Assembly: GCA_902168185.1 (NCBI GenBank)
Contig: CABHOV010000089.1
Coordinates: 124,001-188,000 of the forward strand
Direction: 5' to 3'
DNA from: an uncultured Bacteroides sp.
GTDB taxonomy: Bacteria; Bacteroidota; Bacteroidia; Cytophagales; Cyclobacteriaceae
Length of the DNA stretch: 64,000 bases
Below, one piece after another: positions 1 through 9,573 of this stretch (positions are counted from its first letter, which is position 1; every line of letters starts with the position of its first letter). Position numbers and translations under genes: made by a program. The notes beneath the pieces are model-generated. The model searched no databases. It was not told the origin of the DNA and saw only the letters and a list, made by a program, of their open reading frames with translations.

Positions 1-1888
1 CTTGCGTCTTGCGAAAGAGGACGGAATTTTCAATCAGGTTACGGAATATAATCTGAAGGAGGGCCGCATTTGAAAGTATAACTATATCCTGCGAAGGACT
101 GAAGTGACATACAATATTATACTTGGTGAAATCCCCTTTAAAGTACTTCAGGCTTTCGTCAATCACACGATTAAGATTCACCGGACTGATCGGTAAATTA
201 GCTTTGTTCAATTCGTACATCATCTGCATCTTGAACAACATACTGTCCATGCTACGCGCTGTTTCCACCACCTTGTCAAACAATACTATAGATTGCGGAT
301 CATTGATTGCATAGCGCGCTACTTGGTCAAGCCCAAGTAATGTGGTGATAGGCCTGCGCATATCGTGCGATGAACGATATAGAAATGTATCGAGTTCGTT
401 ATTGGCTACTTCGAGTTCATGCGTGCGCTCTGCTACCTTTTGTTCGAGTTGAGCATTGAGCAGCTGGATGTACTGATTGTTCTCCTGCAATTGCGTACTC
501 TGCGTTTCGAGTTCTACATTTTTTGCTTCAATTTCATTGTGTTGAAGTTGTACGAGTTGAGCAATATTTTTTTGTCGCCTGTAATTATAGATCAGGTTTA
601 TCACCAGAATCACCAGTAAGATCAATCCTATAAGCGTAGCTATAAATATAGTGCGCTGGCTGCGGATGCGCTCCTGCTGTATCTCGTTGTTCTTGGTTAG
701 CAGTTCGATTTCGGTTTGTTTCTGATCAAGATCATAACTCGCTTTTACCTTCGCAAGATTTAATGACTCCTGCTCCTGGTATAGCGAATCGCGAAGTTGA
801 ACATGATACGCCAGCGCTTTATAGGCAGCAGGAAAATAGCCCGTAGCAGATTTTAGTTTCGAGAATGTATAGTAGTAATTTGCCATCGCCTTGCGCCTGT
901 TTACTTTATCGGGTTCCTGGGCAAATAAGGCTTTTGCAGAATCAAGATATCGTCCAGCCATTTCGATGTCATTTACAGAGAGATAAATCTCACACAACTC
1001 AGTAGCAGCCATACCAGCACTACTCCATACTTTAAATTTTTTACTCGTTCTGTAATCGGCTACTATACTCTTAATGGCCTCTTGTGTTTGTCCAAGATCT
1101 TTTAATACAATCGCTTTGTTTCCATTGATTAACCCAATCCAGAATTCATTGTTGATTTCTTTCGCCAGCGCTTCCGCTTTTTCATAATTGATAATGGCGA
1201 TATCGTATTGTTTCATTTCATAATTCGCCAGCGCGATAGTGTTGTATACACTCATCTTTTGAAACTTGTTGTCATAGGTTGCTTCACCCAGCGAGAGTTT
1301 CTCGTGATAGTTCAATACATTATATCCTTCTTCAATACACTGCCGATAATTGCGCGCACTAAAATTTATCATACAACCTTCATAATGACAGAGCACTACG
1401 AAAGTATAGATCTTCAGATCTTCGAAAATTTTTGCAGCATCGAGAATGTGCTGAAGGCCTTCTGAGAGAAGCCCCTGCTGACTGAGAAACTTTCCCATAT
1501 ATAGGTGGGCGAGTGCCAGCGGAAATTTTTCATTCGGCTTACCGTTAGCAGTAAGCAACGCTTCATCAAAATAACGAAGTGCCTCTTCTTTGTTATTAAT
1601 CTGATCGTAGATGTGGGCAATATTTCGGTATGCCAATACTTCGGCTAAGGTTTTTCTGCTATTACGCGCAGCAGACAGTGCCTGGAATGCTACACCCAAT
1701 GCCTGACCGGTAGGAGCTTTGGCCAGTTTTTTTTCCATTCCATCAAATACAGAAACAAGTTTGTCTTGGGGTGTAGATGAAATAATGTCAACCATACTAT
1801 CTACCCGGAGCGTATCCTGCGCGGAGATTGTATTCATTATCAGGCCCAAAGAAAGGAACATGACGAAGAGGCCCAGATTTTTATGCAT
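1..1888 (-). CDS. TPR-containing sensor histidine kinase (3' end outside window)
   Basis: Reading the minus strand from the ATG at 1888 gives an uninterrupted frame to the window edge, about 629 codons. It starts with a signal peptide (MHKNLGLFVMFLSLGLIMN, then TISAQ). Next comes a long helical TPR region (roughly residues 45-380), one membrane segment at about 410-432, a coiled coil, and a HisKA-type H-box containing SSHDMRRPITTLLGL with the phospho-accepting His near residue 508. An N-box-like IIFRNLIENSV lies at the very edge, so the rest of the ATPase domain is outside the window. The predicted architecture is a periplasmic TPR sensor with a cytoplasmic kinase. It has no neighbouring response regulator here. 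It is divergent from murI across 54 bp; the palindrome TAAATTTA at 1909-1916 could serve as a weak -7 element in both directions. The ligand is unknown. Confidence 0.85.
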   Translation of the reverse strand, partial: MHKNLGLFVMFLSLGLIMNTISAQDTLRVDSMVDIISSTPQDKLVSVFDGMEKKLAKAPTGQALGVAFQALSAARNSRKTLAEVLAYRNIAHIYDQINNKEEALRYFDEALLTANGKPNEKFPLALAHLYMGKFLSQQGLLSEGLQHILDAAKIFEDLKIYTFVVLCHYEGCMINFSARNYRQCIEEGYNVLNYHEKLSLGEATYDNKFQKMSVYNTIALANYEMKQYDIAIINYEKAEALAKEINNEFWIGLINGNKAIVLKDLGQTQEAIKSIVADYRTSKKFKVWSSAGMAATELCEIYLSVNDIEMAGRYLDSAKALFAQEPDKVNRRKAMANYYYTFSKLKSATGYFPAAYKALAYHVQLRDSLYQEQESLNLAKVKASYDLDQKQTEIELLTKNNEIQQERIRSQRTIFIATLIGLILLVILVINLIYNYRRQKNIAQLVQLQHNEIEAKNVELETQSTQLQENNQYIQLLNAQLEQKVAERTHELEVANNELDTFLYRSSHDMRRPITTLLGLDQVARYAINDPQSIVLFDKVVETARSMDSMLFKMQMMYELNKANLPISPVNLNRVIDESLKYFKGDFTKYNIVCHFSPSQDIVILSNAALLQIIFRNLIENSVLFRKTQ

Positions 1889-1942
1889 GGCTCGGATACA
1901 GGTGACGTTAAATTTAATAAAATTCGCATCGATTTACAGATA

Positions 1943-2752
1943 ATGAAACTAGACAAACAGCAACCTATCGGAGTATTTGACAGCGGAATCGGTGGACTTA
2001 CCGTGGCGCATGCCATAAAGAAACTATTGCCGCAGGAAAGTATGATTTATTTTGGCGATACGGTGCACCTGCCGTATGGCGATAAATCGGAGGCCGCTAT
2101 ACAGGCTTACTCGGTAAAAATTGCAGATATACTTGTGAAAAAAGGATGCAAGGTGATCGTGATCGCCTGTAACTCAGCATCATCCGCTGCTTACGAGTTG
2201 CTGAAGGAATATGTACGTAAAGACATCCGGATTATAAATGTTATCGATCCGATGGTTGATCTGGTGCAGAAACAATTTCCTGCGCAACAAGTCGGTCTCA
2301 TCGGAACAAAGCGAACAGTGCAGTCAGGTGTTTATACCCGTAAGCTTGCAGAAGGGAAAACCGATATTACTGTACATTCCTTAGCGACACCCTTGCTTGC
2401 TCCCATGATTGAAGAAGGATTTTTTAATAACCAGATCAGTCATGAAATAATTAATACGTATTTATCAGACCCTGTTCTTCAGAACATTGAAGCGTTGATC
2501 CTGGCGTGTACCCACTATCCATTAATCAAAAAAGAGATCAGTAGTTTTTTTGAGGATAAGCTCGCTATACTTGATTCTTCAGAAGTGGTAGCCCTCGCGT
2601 TGAAAGATCATCTTGAAAAAGAAAATCTTCTCAACGACCAGTCTACTCCTTATTATCATTTCCTCGTGTCAGACTATACCGAGTCGTTTGAAGCATCCGC
2701 CAGTTTGTTCTTTCATGAAACGGTGCAGTTAGATAAACATCCGATGTTGTGA
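1943..2752 (+). CDS. murI: Glutamate racemase MurI
   Basis: Interconverts L- and D-glutamate in the cytoplasm, supplying D-Glu for peptidoglycan. The 269-residue protein has the family hallmarks: GVFDSGIGGLTV near the N-terminus, the first catalytic cysteine in VIACNSASS and the second in LACTHYP. Length matches the family (about 260-285). The frame is open 60 nt further upstream to an ATG at 1883, but that codon overlaps the start of the divergent kinase gene, and the conserved protein begins at MKLDKQQPIGVFDSG, so ATG 1943 is chosen. It lies 72 bp upstream of nuoH on the same strand and shows no functional link to it. Confidence 0.95.
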   Translation: MKLDKQQPIGVFDSGIGGLTVAHAIKKLLPQESMIYFGDTVHLPYGDKSEAAIQAYSVKIADILVKKGCKVIVIACNSASSAAYELLKEYVRKDIRIINVIDPMVDLVQKQFPAQQVGLIGTKRTVQSGVYTRKLAEGKTDITVHSLATPLLAPMIEEGFFNNQISHEIINTYLSDPVLQNIEALILACTHYPLIKKEISSFFEDKLAILDSSEVVALALKDHLEKENLLNDQSTPYYHFLVSDYTESFEASASLFFHETVQLDKHPML

Positions 2753-2773
2753 CTTGTCCATTCGTTTTTCACC

Positions 2774-2801
2774 TTGAAATAGATGAACCGTAATAATTTC
2801 G
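2774..2801 (+). promoter_or_regulatory. Possible promoter of nuoH
   Basis: TTG at 2774-2776, a 17-nt gap, then TAATTTCG at 2794-2801. This is one mismatch from the Bacteroidetes -7 consensus TAnnTTTG and lies 23 bp before the nuoH ATG. Spacing and -33 element are imperfect, so this is tentative. Confidence 0.3.
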
Positions 2802-2824
2802 CATCTTAGCGGCTTGTTCATGCT

Positions 2825-3913
2825 ATGGCTCTGACAACGTTGATTTTTATGCTTCCCTTTCTGCTGGTGTATACCATTTTCGCCATCTATGCAGAGCGTA
2901 AAATTTCGGCATTCATTCAAGACCGACTCGGTCCGATGGAGACCGGGCCATACGGTATTATTCAAAGTGTAGCTGATCTGCTCAAGCTTATTCAAAAAGA
3001 AGACATCGTTCCCGCGGAAGCCGATCGCTGGCTTTTCAAAGCGGCACCCGTTATAATTTTTGTATCGGTATTCACCGGATTTTGTGTTATACCGCTGGCC
3101 CCGTCATGGACAGGCGCTGGAATTTCTTCCTCTGTATTCTTTCTACTAGCCATCGTATCGCTTGATGTTGTCGGTATTATTATAGCCGGATGGAGTTCGA
3201 ATAATAAATATAGTGTGTTGGGCACCATGCGCTCAGCAGCACAGATCATCTCTTATGAAGTGCCCTTGGGATTATCCATTCTCTGTGTTTGTATGATTTG
3301 TCAAACCCTTGATCTCCAGGAGATGTCCTATCAGCAGGGGATTTATAGTGAGCAGCCACAGTATTTGTTCGGTATCAAATCGTGGGGTATAGAGACAACT
3401 TCTATAGGAGGTTTTCTGGCCTGGAATATTTTCAGGATGCCTTTACTTTTTATTGTATGGATAATCTTTTTTATTGCATCATTGGCTGAAAGCAACCGTG
3501 CTCCTTTTGATTTACCTGAAGCAGAATCAGAGCTTGTAGCAGGTTTTCAAACCGAATACTCCGGTTTTCGGTGGGCGGTTATCATGCTGGCGGAATATGG
3601 AATGATGCTTTTAGTCAGTATATTAGGGGCGGTGTTATTTTTTGGAAGCTGGAACACGCCACTGCCAAACATCGCTGCCCTTCGGTTAGCAGAATGGACA
3701 AGCGGAACACCGAATACGCTAACGTCAACTCTCTGGGGTATTTTTTGGCTTATAAGCAAAGCATTGCTTTTTGTCGCAATACAAATATGGGTGCGATGGA
3801 CGTATCCTCGCCTCAGGGTTGATCAACTAATGAATTTGTCGTGGAAATATTTAACACCTATAGCATTAGTCCTGGTAATACTATGTGGACTTTGGAAAGT
3901 AATTTTTATCTGA
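2825..3913 (+). CDS. nuoH: NADH-quinone oxidoreductase subunit H (complex I)
   Basis: A 362-residue polytopic membrane subunit that connects the peripheral arm of complex I to the proton-pumping arm and helps form the quinone site. Diagnostic sequences include AERKISAFIQDRLGP after the first helix and ESNRAPFDLPEAESELVAGF in the middle. Length and the pattern of about eight hydrophobic helices fit the family. nuoG is not upstream (murI is), and the next nuo gene, nuoI, is separated from it by a histidine kinase gene. A shadow frame covering 3571-3822 is ignored. Identity is secure; whether nuoH is co-transcribed with nuoI-N is not. Confidence 0.96.
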   Translation: MALTTLIFMLPFLLVYTIFAIYAERKISAFIQDRLGPMETGPYGIIQSVADLLKLIQKEDIVPAEADRWLFKAAPVIIFVSVFTGFCVIPLAPSWTGAGISSSVFFLLAIVSLDVVGIIIAGWSSNNKYSVLGTMRSAAQIISYEVPLGLSILCVCMICQTLDLQEMSYQQGIYSEQPQYLFGIKSWGIETTSIGGFLAWNIFRMPLLFIVWIIFFIASLAESNRAPFDLPEAESELVAGFQTEYSGFRWAVIMLAEYGMMLLVSILGAVLFFGSWNTPLPNIAALRLAEWTSGTPNTLTSTLWGIFWLISKALLFVAIQIWVRWTYPRLRVDQLMNLSWKYLTPIALVLVILCGLWKVIFI

Positions 3914-3918
3914 AAAGC

Positions 3919-5937
3919 GTGAAAATAGTTTTTTCAACCCTTCTGTTTTTGTTTGTTTTTGGTCATTCAACTTTATATGCACAAAGTGAAGTAGACAGTC
4001 TTGAGGCTTCTTTAAAAGAAGACCTCCCTGATACAACACGTATCCGTGTGCTGACGCGCCTGGTAGAAGAATACCAATTTTTGGATTTTGTTAAAAGCCA
4101 GAAATATAGCGTTGAGGCATTGGAGCTTGCCGAAAAGACGGATGTACCCGAGTATAAAGCCAAGGCCTATCTGGCGGCTTCCATTTTATATACCAGCACA
4201 GGTGATTTCAGTTCAGCACTGCAGTATGATAATCGTGCGCTCGAGCTGGATATAGCTACAAAGGACAGCACGGGCATTTCGCGTGATTACAATAATATAG
4301 GGCACGACTACTTTGACCTGGGCGAATATGACGATGCGTATTTTTATTTCACACAATCGTATCGCGTTGCCAGCATAATAAAAAATAAATTACGAATGCT
4401 CATCTCGCTGCACAACGTAGGCCGCGTGTTTAAGGAGCTTGGACAATACGATCAGGCGCTCGATCATTTATACCTATCGAAGAAAATGAGCGAAGAGACC
4501 CAGGATGTGGAAGGCATTGCTTATGCCCTTCATGAGATTGGTGATGTAATGCTTCGTAAAAATCAATACGATTCTGCTCTTACTTTTTTAATGGACGCTC
4601 TGTCTCGGGTGCGTACAATGGATATAGATGAGATTCATCCACAGGTATTGTCAAATATAGCATCGGTATATCTGAGCAAAGGCGATTACGCTAAAACACT
4701 CACGTATTATGATTCGGCCTATACACTCCATGTAAAAAATAATAATCGCTATGGAATGGCAGAAGTGGAGTTAGGACGTGGTATCGTTTTTACAAAGCAA
4801 AGAAAATATGACGAAGCGCTTGATAAAATAGAACAGTCGTTGTCTATAGCTCGGGAGCTGAATGCACGTGTACTGGAGATTAGAAGTTTTTATCAACTCT
4901 CTGCACTGTGGGAAACCAAAGGAGACTTTAAGAAATCACTGGAGTACTTCAAAAAATACAAACTACTTGAAGACACACTGTTCAGTCAGGAAGTACAAGG
5001 GAAATTACTTCGCGATCAGATTCGCTTTGAGACAGAATCACGCGATACACAAATCGCTGCCCTTAGCAAGCTGCAGACTTCTCAACGAAGTGAATTAAGA
5101 AAACAGGAGTTTGTTCGAAATATACTTGTAGTGGTGATGGCATTGAGTGCTATCCTTTTGGTTACAGTATATCGCAGTGGTCAGCGCAGACGCAAGATTA
5201 ACACCTTGCTGTTGCAACACCAGGATGATATGGAGAAGCGGAGTGAAGAACTTGAGCGCCTCAACCAGGTAAAAGATAAATTCTTCTCTATAATTTCTCA
5301 CGACTTACGCTCACCAATCAATGCGTTGGCAGGATTGCTTGACATCATTGATAAAGGTGCTCTTAAGCCCGAGGAGATGCACAAGCATACCAAGGAACTG
5401 AAAGTAAGATTTAACCATACGCGCACGCTGCTCAACAACCTTCTTGATTGGACACTGCTTCAAATGGATAAATTAAATCTGCAGGCTGCGAAGATCAACC
5501 TCTTCAGGCTTGTAGAAGAAAATATACAGTTGCTCGGCTCTGTGCAGGAAAAGAAAATAGAGATGATCAATGAGGTTCCTTCCAACGCCATTGGTTTTGC
5601 TGACTCAAACACGATCAACCTGGTGATCCGTAACCTGATGACCAACGCTATAAAATTCACGAATGATGGCGGACGTGTATTGATCGCTGCAAAAGAACAA
5701 GGTCGCGAGTGGGTTGTATCCGTAAGCGACAACGGAGTAGGTATCAAGCCCGAAGTACTCAATATACTCTTTGACAAAACAGCGCCCTATACTACACGCG
5801 GTACCGCCAACGAGAAGGGTACTGGCCTGGGACTTATTCTTTGTAAAGAATTCGTTGAGAAAAATGGTGGCCGTATCTGGGTTGAAAGCGAGGAAGACAA
5901 AGGAAGTACCTTCTACTTCACACTGCCTAAGGCATAG
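3919..5937 (+). CDS. TPR-containing sensor histidine kinase between nuoH and nuoI
   Basis: A 672-residue protein when started at GTG 3919, five bases after the nuoH stop. This start gives a clean signal peptide (MKIVFSTLLFLFVFGHS, then TLYAQ). An ATG at 3883 and a GTG at 3841 in the same frame would overlap nuoH and add a polar stretch. TPR repeats fill residues 40-350, a membrane helix lies at about 399-418, followed by a coiled coil. The HisKA H-box FSIISHDLRSPINAL has its His at about residue 461. The HATPase domain has N-box NLVIRNLMTNAIKF, G1 VSDNGVGI and G2 GTGLGLILCKEF. It is the same architecture as the kinase at the left edge of the window. No response regulator is adjacent. Its position inside the complex I operon is odd; whether it senses respiration is unknown. 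Confidence 0.88.
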   Translation: MKIVFSTLLFLFVFGHSTLYAQSEVDSLEASLKEDLPDTTRIRVLTRLVEEYQFLDFVKSQKYSVEALELAEKTDVPEYKAKAYLAASILYTSTGDFSSALQYDNRALELDIATKDSTGISRDYNNIGHDYFDLGEYDDAYFYFTQSYRVASIIKNKLRMLISLHNVGRVFKELGQYDQALDHLYLSKKMSEETQDVEGIAYALHEIGDVMLRKNQYDSALTFLMDALSRVRTMDIDEIHPQVLSNIASVYLSKGDYAKTLTYYDSAYTLHVKNNNRYGMAEVELGRGIVFTKQRKYDEALDKIEQSLSIARELNARVLEIRSFYQLSALWETKGDFKKSLEYFKKYKLLEDTLFSQEVQGKLLRDQIRFETESRDTQIAALSKLQTSQRSELRKQEFVRNILVVVMALSAILLVTVYRSGQRRRKINTLLLQHQDDMEKRSEELERLNQVKDKFFSIISHDLRSPINALAGLLDIIDKGALKPEEMHKHTKELKVRFNHTRTLLNNLLDWTLLQMDKLNLQAAKINLFRLVEENIQLLGSVQEKKIEMINEVPSNAIGFADSNTINLVIRNLMTNAIKFTNDGGRVLIAAKEQGREWVVSVSDNGVGIKPEVLNILFDKTAPYTTRGTANEKGTGLGLILCKEFVEKNGGRIWVESEEDKGSTFYFTLPKA

Positions 5938-5948
5938 TGGTTATTATA

Positions 5949-5997
5949 GGTTATCTGTTAATTGTTATCCGTACAGGCTAACGAATAACGGTTAACC
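5949..5997. repeat. GTTATCCGTTAACCG-type palindromic intergenic element, copy 1
   Basis: Imperfect inverted repeat with arms GGTTATCTGTTA...TTATCCGT and ACGAATAACGGTTAACC, between the histidine kinase and nuoI. Related arms occur at 12671-12789 and 28926-28988. It could fold as a hairpin after the kinase gene, but it lacks a following T-tract. Confidence 0.55.
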
Positions 5998-6030
5998 GAA
6001 AACACGCATCGAACTTTAATCACATTATTA

Positions 6031-6061
6031 CTTTTTAACATCTTTTTCCCTTCTATTTTTG
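6031..6061 (+). promoter_or_regulatory. Probable promoter of nuoIJKLMN
   Basis: TATTTTTG at 6054-6061 matches the Bacteroidetes -7 box TAnnTTTG exactly. A T-rich tetramer 19 nt upstream (6031-6034) sits where the TTTG -33 box is expected. The element lies 11 bp before the nuoI ATG, so nuoI-N probably has its own start site after the histidine kinase. Confidence 0.45.
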
Positions 6062-6072
6062 TTACCTGAATA

Positions 6073-6768
6073 ATGGAAGGAATCAGTACTACATATTTGG
6101 GTAAAATTGGAAATGCAATCCAATCGCTGGCAGCAGGGCTGAAGATTACGTTCAGGCACATGCTCAAAGCACGTAAAACCCGCAAGCCATTAATCGTTAC
6201 TGACGCACAGTATTTTCAGTCGACAGAAGGAATCAACACCATTCAATATCCATACGAGATGCAGCCCGTGCCAGATACAGGCCGCTATCGTCTTCACAAT
6301 GAAATTGATGATTGCATTGTATGTGATAAGTGCGCGAAGATCTGTCCTGTGAATTGTATTACCATTGAGCCGATCAAAGCGGTGGAGGAGATTGGCAAAA
6401 CATCCGATGGTACTTCGAAGCGTATCTATGCCGCGAAGTTTGACATCGACATGGGGAAGTGCTGCTTCTGCGGTTTGTGCACAACGGTATGCCCAACAGA
6501 ATGTTTGACGATGACCAAAGTATATGACTTCAGTGTGTTCGACATGCGTGAACATAACTATATATTCGCGGAAATGACCGAAGCTGAGATCGCTGAAAAG
6601 AAAAAAATATACGAGGAGAATCAAAAGAATAAAGCAGCAGCGAAGTCAGTAACAGAACCTGTGGCTGCGGCAGAAGAGAAAAAGGATATAGGCGAAGTGC
6701 CAAAAGCAGCGAAGCCAGTATTCAAACCGAAAATTAAACCTGCGGTGCCTCCGCCCTCCAGCGAATGA
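6073..6768 (+). CDS. nuoI: NADH-quinone oxidoreductase subunit I (2x[4Fe-4S])
   Basis: Complex I ferredoxin-like subunit that carries clusters N6a and N6b on the way to quinone. Both binding motifs are present: CIVCDKCAKICPVNC at about residue 87 and CCFCGLCTTVCPTEC at about 137. The conserved core ends near residue 175. It is followed by an unusual Lys/Ala/Pro/Glu-rich tail to residue 231, which makes the protein longer than the usual 160-180 residues. The stop overlaps the nuoJ start (ATGA), indicating translational coupling. Confidence 0.95.
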   Translation: MEGISTTYLGKIGNAIQSLAAGLKITFRHMLKARKTRKPLIVTDAQYFQSTEGINTIQYPYEMQPVPDTGRYRLHNEIDDCIVCDKCAKICPVNCITIEPIKAVEEIGKTSDGTSKRIYAAKFDIDMGKCCFCGLCTTVCPTECLTMTKVYDFSVFDMREHNYIFAEMTEAEIAEKKKIYEENQKNKAAAKSVTEPVAAAEEKKDIGEVPKAAKPVFKPKIKPAVPPPSSE

Positions 6769-7277
6769 GCTTTGTAACCGTCATGTTTTATTTCTTCGAA
6801 GCGGTTGCTGCGCTGGCAGGCTTGAGTCTTGTTTTTGTACGCAATGTTTTTTACGGAGCATTGTTGTTAATCGTTTGCCTGTTATCAATTGCAGCTATAT
6901 ATATACTTGCCTTTGCTGAGTTTGTAGCCGTTACCCAAATACTGATTTATGCTGGCGGTGTGCTCGTAGTAATAATCTTCGGAGTTATGTTAACGGCAAA
7001 AATTTCGGGTAGACCACTCGTTGTAAAGCATTCAAACCTGTTTGGCGGTATACTCGCCTCAGGATCGTTACTGCTTCTGCTAAGTTATTTTATACTCGAA
7101 CAGAATTTCCAGGCGCAGCAAAATGATATTGTTCCCAACAACCCAGCTATAAATTCCATTGGCTTCGGGTTGATGACAGACTTTGTTTTACCTTTTGAAG
7201 TAGCCGGTATTTTGTTACTCATAGCATTGATAGGCGCAGCAGTTATAGCCTCCACCATTAAATCCAAAAAGATATAA
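6765..7277 (+). CDS. nuoJ: NADH-quinone oxidoreductase subunit J
   Basis: A 170-residue, five-helix membrane subunit of complex I. The conserved third-helix region FVAVTQILIYAGGVLVVIIF is present. The ATG overlaps the nuoI stop and the stop overlaps the nuoK ATG (TAATG), as in a tightly coupled operon. Length is typical. Confidence 0.94.
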   Translation: MSFVTVMFYFFEAVAALAGLSLVFVRNVFYGALLLIVCLLSIAAIYILAFAEFVAVTQILIYAGGVLVVIIFGVMLTAKISGRPLVVKHSNLFGGILASGSLLLLLSYFILEQNFQAQQNDIVPNNPAINSIGFGLMTDFVLPFEVAGILLLIALIGAAVIASTIKSKKI

Positions 7278-7585
7278 TGTTTCCCATTCACCACTTTTTG
7301 TTGCTGGCAGCGTTCCTGTTTTGTGCCGGATTGTTGGTTATAATCGTGAAACGCAATGCTATTATGGTGTTGTTGGGTATAGAATTGATGTTGAATGCTT
7401 CCAATCTAAATCTGGTAGCATTTAATCAACTTCACCCAGCTCAACTCGGTGGACAAATGTTTGCACTCTTTGTCATCATTGTGGCTGTATGTGAAGCGGC
7501 CGTGGGATTAGCCATCGTACTTCGTATATACCAATACTATCAAACTTCGGTTCCGGACGAAATATCAGAATTGAGAGATTCGTAA
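7277..7585 (+). CDS. nuoK: NADH-quinone oxidoreductase subunit K
   Basis: A 102-residue, three-helix complex I subunit of the MrpC/MnhC type. GIELMLNASNLNLVAF carries the conserved membrane glutamate of helix 2. It overlaps nuoJ by one base and directly abuts nuoL, whose ATG follows the stop without a gap. Confidence 0.95.
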   Translation: MFPIHHFLLLAAFLFCAGLLVIIVKRNAIMVLLGIELMLNASNLNLVAFNQLHPAQLGGQMFALFVIIVAVCEAAVGLAIVLRIYQYYQTSVPDEISELRDS

Positions 7586-9532
7586 ATGCCAGATCTACCA
7601 CCATACCATTCTTCTTTTTTTGAAACATGTCTGTTATTAACAGTACTGTTGCCTTTGGTATCGTTCATTGTATCTGGTCGTATTTCAGAAAAATATTCGT
7701 GGGCAGTAACGTTTGTCGCGCCACTATTTCTGCTAGTAAGTGCATTGAGTGCCGGATATGTCTTTTATACTATATGGGGCGATCAACCCTATGTCGTTCA
7801 ATGGAGCTGGTTTACAATTGGGGATACAAACCTTTCGGCAGGTATATATCTGAATAATATTTCTGCGTTAATGGTGCTGATCGTAACGCTCATCTCTTTC
7901 CTGGTACATGTTTACTCCACCGGCTATATGGCAGGTGATGAAGGTATAACACGTTACTTCAGCATGCTGGGCTTTTTTACTTTCGCGATGCTGGGTATAG
8001 TTTTAGCGGATAGCCTGTTGCTGGTATTTGTATTCTGGGAGATGGTGGGTTTTGCATCCTATATGCTTATCGGTCATTGGAAAGATAAACCCGAAGCAGC
8101 GGCAGCAGCCAGCAAAGCATTTCTCTTTAATAGAATTGGTGATGCGGGCTTTTTGATTGGCCTTATGTTGATCTGGACGAACACCGGTACATTTGACCTT
8201 GCAGAGCTCGCCAAAGTACAAGATATATATTCATGGCAGACAACGGCATCCCTATGCTTATTTTGTGGCGTGATGGGTAAGTCGGCACAGTTCCCTTTGC
8301 TTACATGGTTACCCGATGCTATGGAAGGACCAACTCCTGTGTCAGCATTGATCCATGCAGCAACCATGGTAGCAGCAGGTGTATTCTTATTGGCTCGTGT
8401 TGATTTTCTTTTTACACCCACAGCGTTGGATGTTATAGCGATCGTAGGGATTATCACGGCATGCATGGCCGCACTATCAGCGTTGGTTCAATCTGATATT
8501 AAAAAAATACTTGCATACTCAACTATATCTCAACTGGGACTGATGATAACCGCCATTGGAGCAGGTTCATCAGCAGCAGCGATGCTACATTTATTCACAC
8601 ATGCATTCTTCAAAGCAGGTTTATTCCTGTGTGCAGGTATTGTTATACATGTACTTCATCAGGCACAACAACAGGCGCATACACATTTCAACGTTCAGGA
8701 CATTCGTAATCTTGGCGGCCTGCGAAAAAAACTTCCGTTTACATTTGTTGCATTTATACTGAGTGGCAGTGCCTTGGCAGGATTACCATTTTTTTCGGGC
8801 TTCCTCTCGAAGGATGCTATACTTACTGCAATCGCAGGCTGGAAAGGAAGTGATTTTTCATGGCGGTGGATTGTATTTATAGCTGCATTTATAGTTTCCT
8901 TCATTACTGTGATCTATACCTTTAGAATGATCTGGACCGTTTTTATGGGCGAAGAGAAATCAACGGCATCATTACCGGTAGTGGAACCTCCGCTTGTTAT
9001 GCGCGGGCCGGTAGCGCTGCTCGCTATAGCTTCCGTCTGGCTGATCGTTTCCGTAAATCCTTTTCATTATCACGGGTGGATTTTCAATGTCTTGCATTCG
9101 GGTAAGCATTTCGATCTCGGAATAATTTCATTTATATCTGTTCTATGGATTACGCTTGCAGTAGCGACATCGTATTTCATCTTTAGAAAGAAAACAATCT
9201 CCTCAGAATTGCTGCTCAATAATTTTTACCTGGATAAGTTGTATACCTCTGCCATTGGTAAACCGTCCCTTAGACTTGCGTCGATGGTCTCCTTTGTAGA
9301 TAGAAAATGTATCGATGGATTTATACACGTATCCGCCTATGCGCAGGTAACAACGGCACATTTTATTGGATGGTTCGATCGTGCCATTGTGGATGGCACT
9401 GTAAATGGAATCGCCAGTTTATCGAGAGTGGCAGGCAATATGACGCGCTCCTTCCAGGGAGGGAAAATCCAGCTTTATATATTGTGGGCAATTCTGGCAA
9501 TTATAATTTTTCTAATTTGGACACTATTTTAG
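7586..9532 (+). CDS. nuoL: NADH-quinone oxidoreductase subunit L
   Basis: Distal antiporter-like proton-pumping subunit of complex I, 648 residues. It has about 14-16 helices plus a C-terminal lateral-helix region with a final hydrophobic anchor. Characteristic sequences are FWEMVGFASYMLIGHW, LPDAMEGPTPVSALIHAATM and LAYSTISQLGLM, carrying the conserved Lys/His/Glu of the channel. Length fits the family (about 610-650). Confidence 0.96.
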   Translation: MPDLPPYHSSFFETCLLLTVLLPLVSFIVSGRISEKYSWAVTFVAPLFLLVSALSAGYVFYTIWGDQPYVVQWSWFTIGDTNLSAGIYLNNISALMVLIVTLISFLVHVYSTGYMAGDEGITRYFSMLGFFTFAMLGIVLADSLLLVFVFWEMVGFASYMLIGHWKDKPEAAAAASKAFLFNRIGDAGFLIGLMLIWTNTGTFDLAELAKVQDIYSWQTTASLCLFCGVMGKSAQFPLLTWLPDAMEGPTPVSALIHAATMVAAGVFLLARVDFLFTPTALDVIAIVGIITACMAALSALVQSDIKKILAYSTISQLGLMITAIGAGSSAAAMLHLFTHAFFKAGLFLCAGIVIHVLHQAQQQAHTHFNVQDIRNLGGLRKKLPFTFVAFILSGSALAGLPFFSGFLSKDAILTAIAGWKGSDFSWRWIVFIAAFIVSFITVIYTFRMIWTVFMGEEKSTASLPVVEPPLVMRGPVALLAIASVWLIVSVNPFHYHGWIFNVLHSGKHFDLGIISFISVLWITLAVATSYFIFRKKTISSELLLNNFYLDKLYTSAIGKPSLRLASMVSFVDRKCIDGFIHVSAYAQVTTAHFIGWFDRAIVDGTVNGIASLSRVAGNMTRSFQGGKIQLYILWAILAIIIFLIWTLF

Positions 9533-9573
9533 GAAGCTGAAAAGCCCGAACCGAAAAGCAGAAAGAGAAAATA

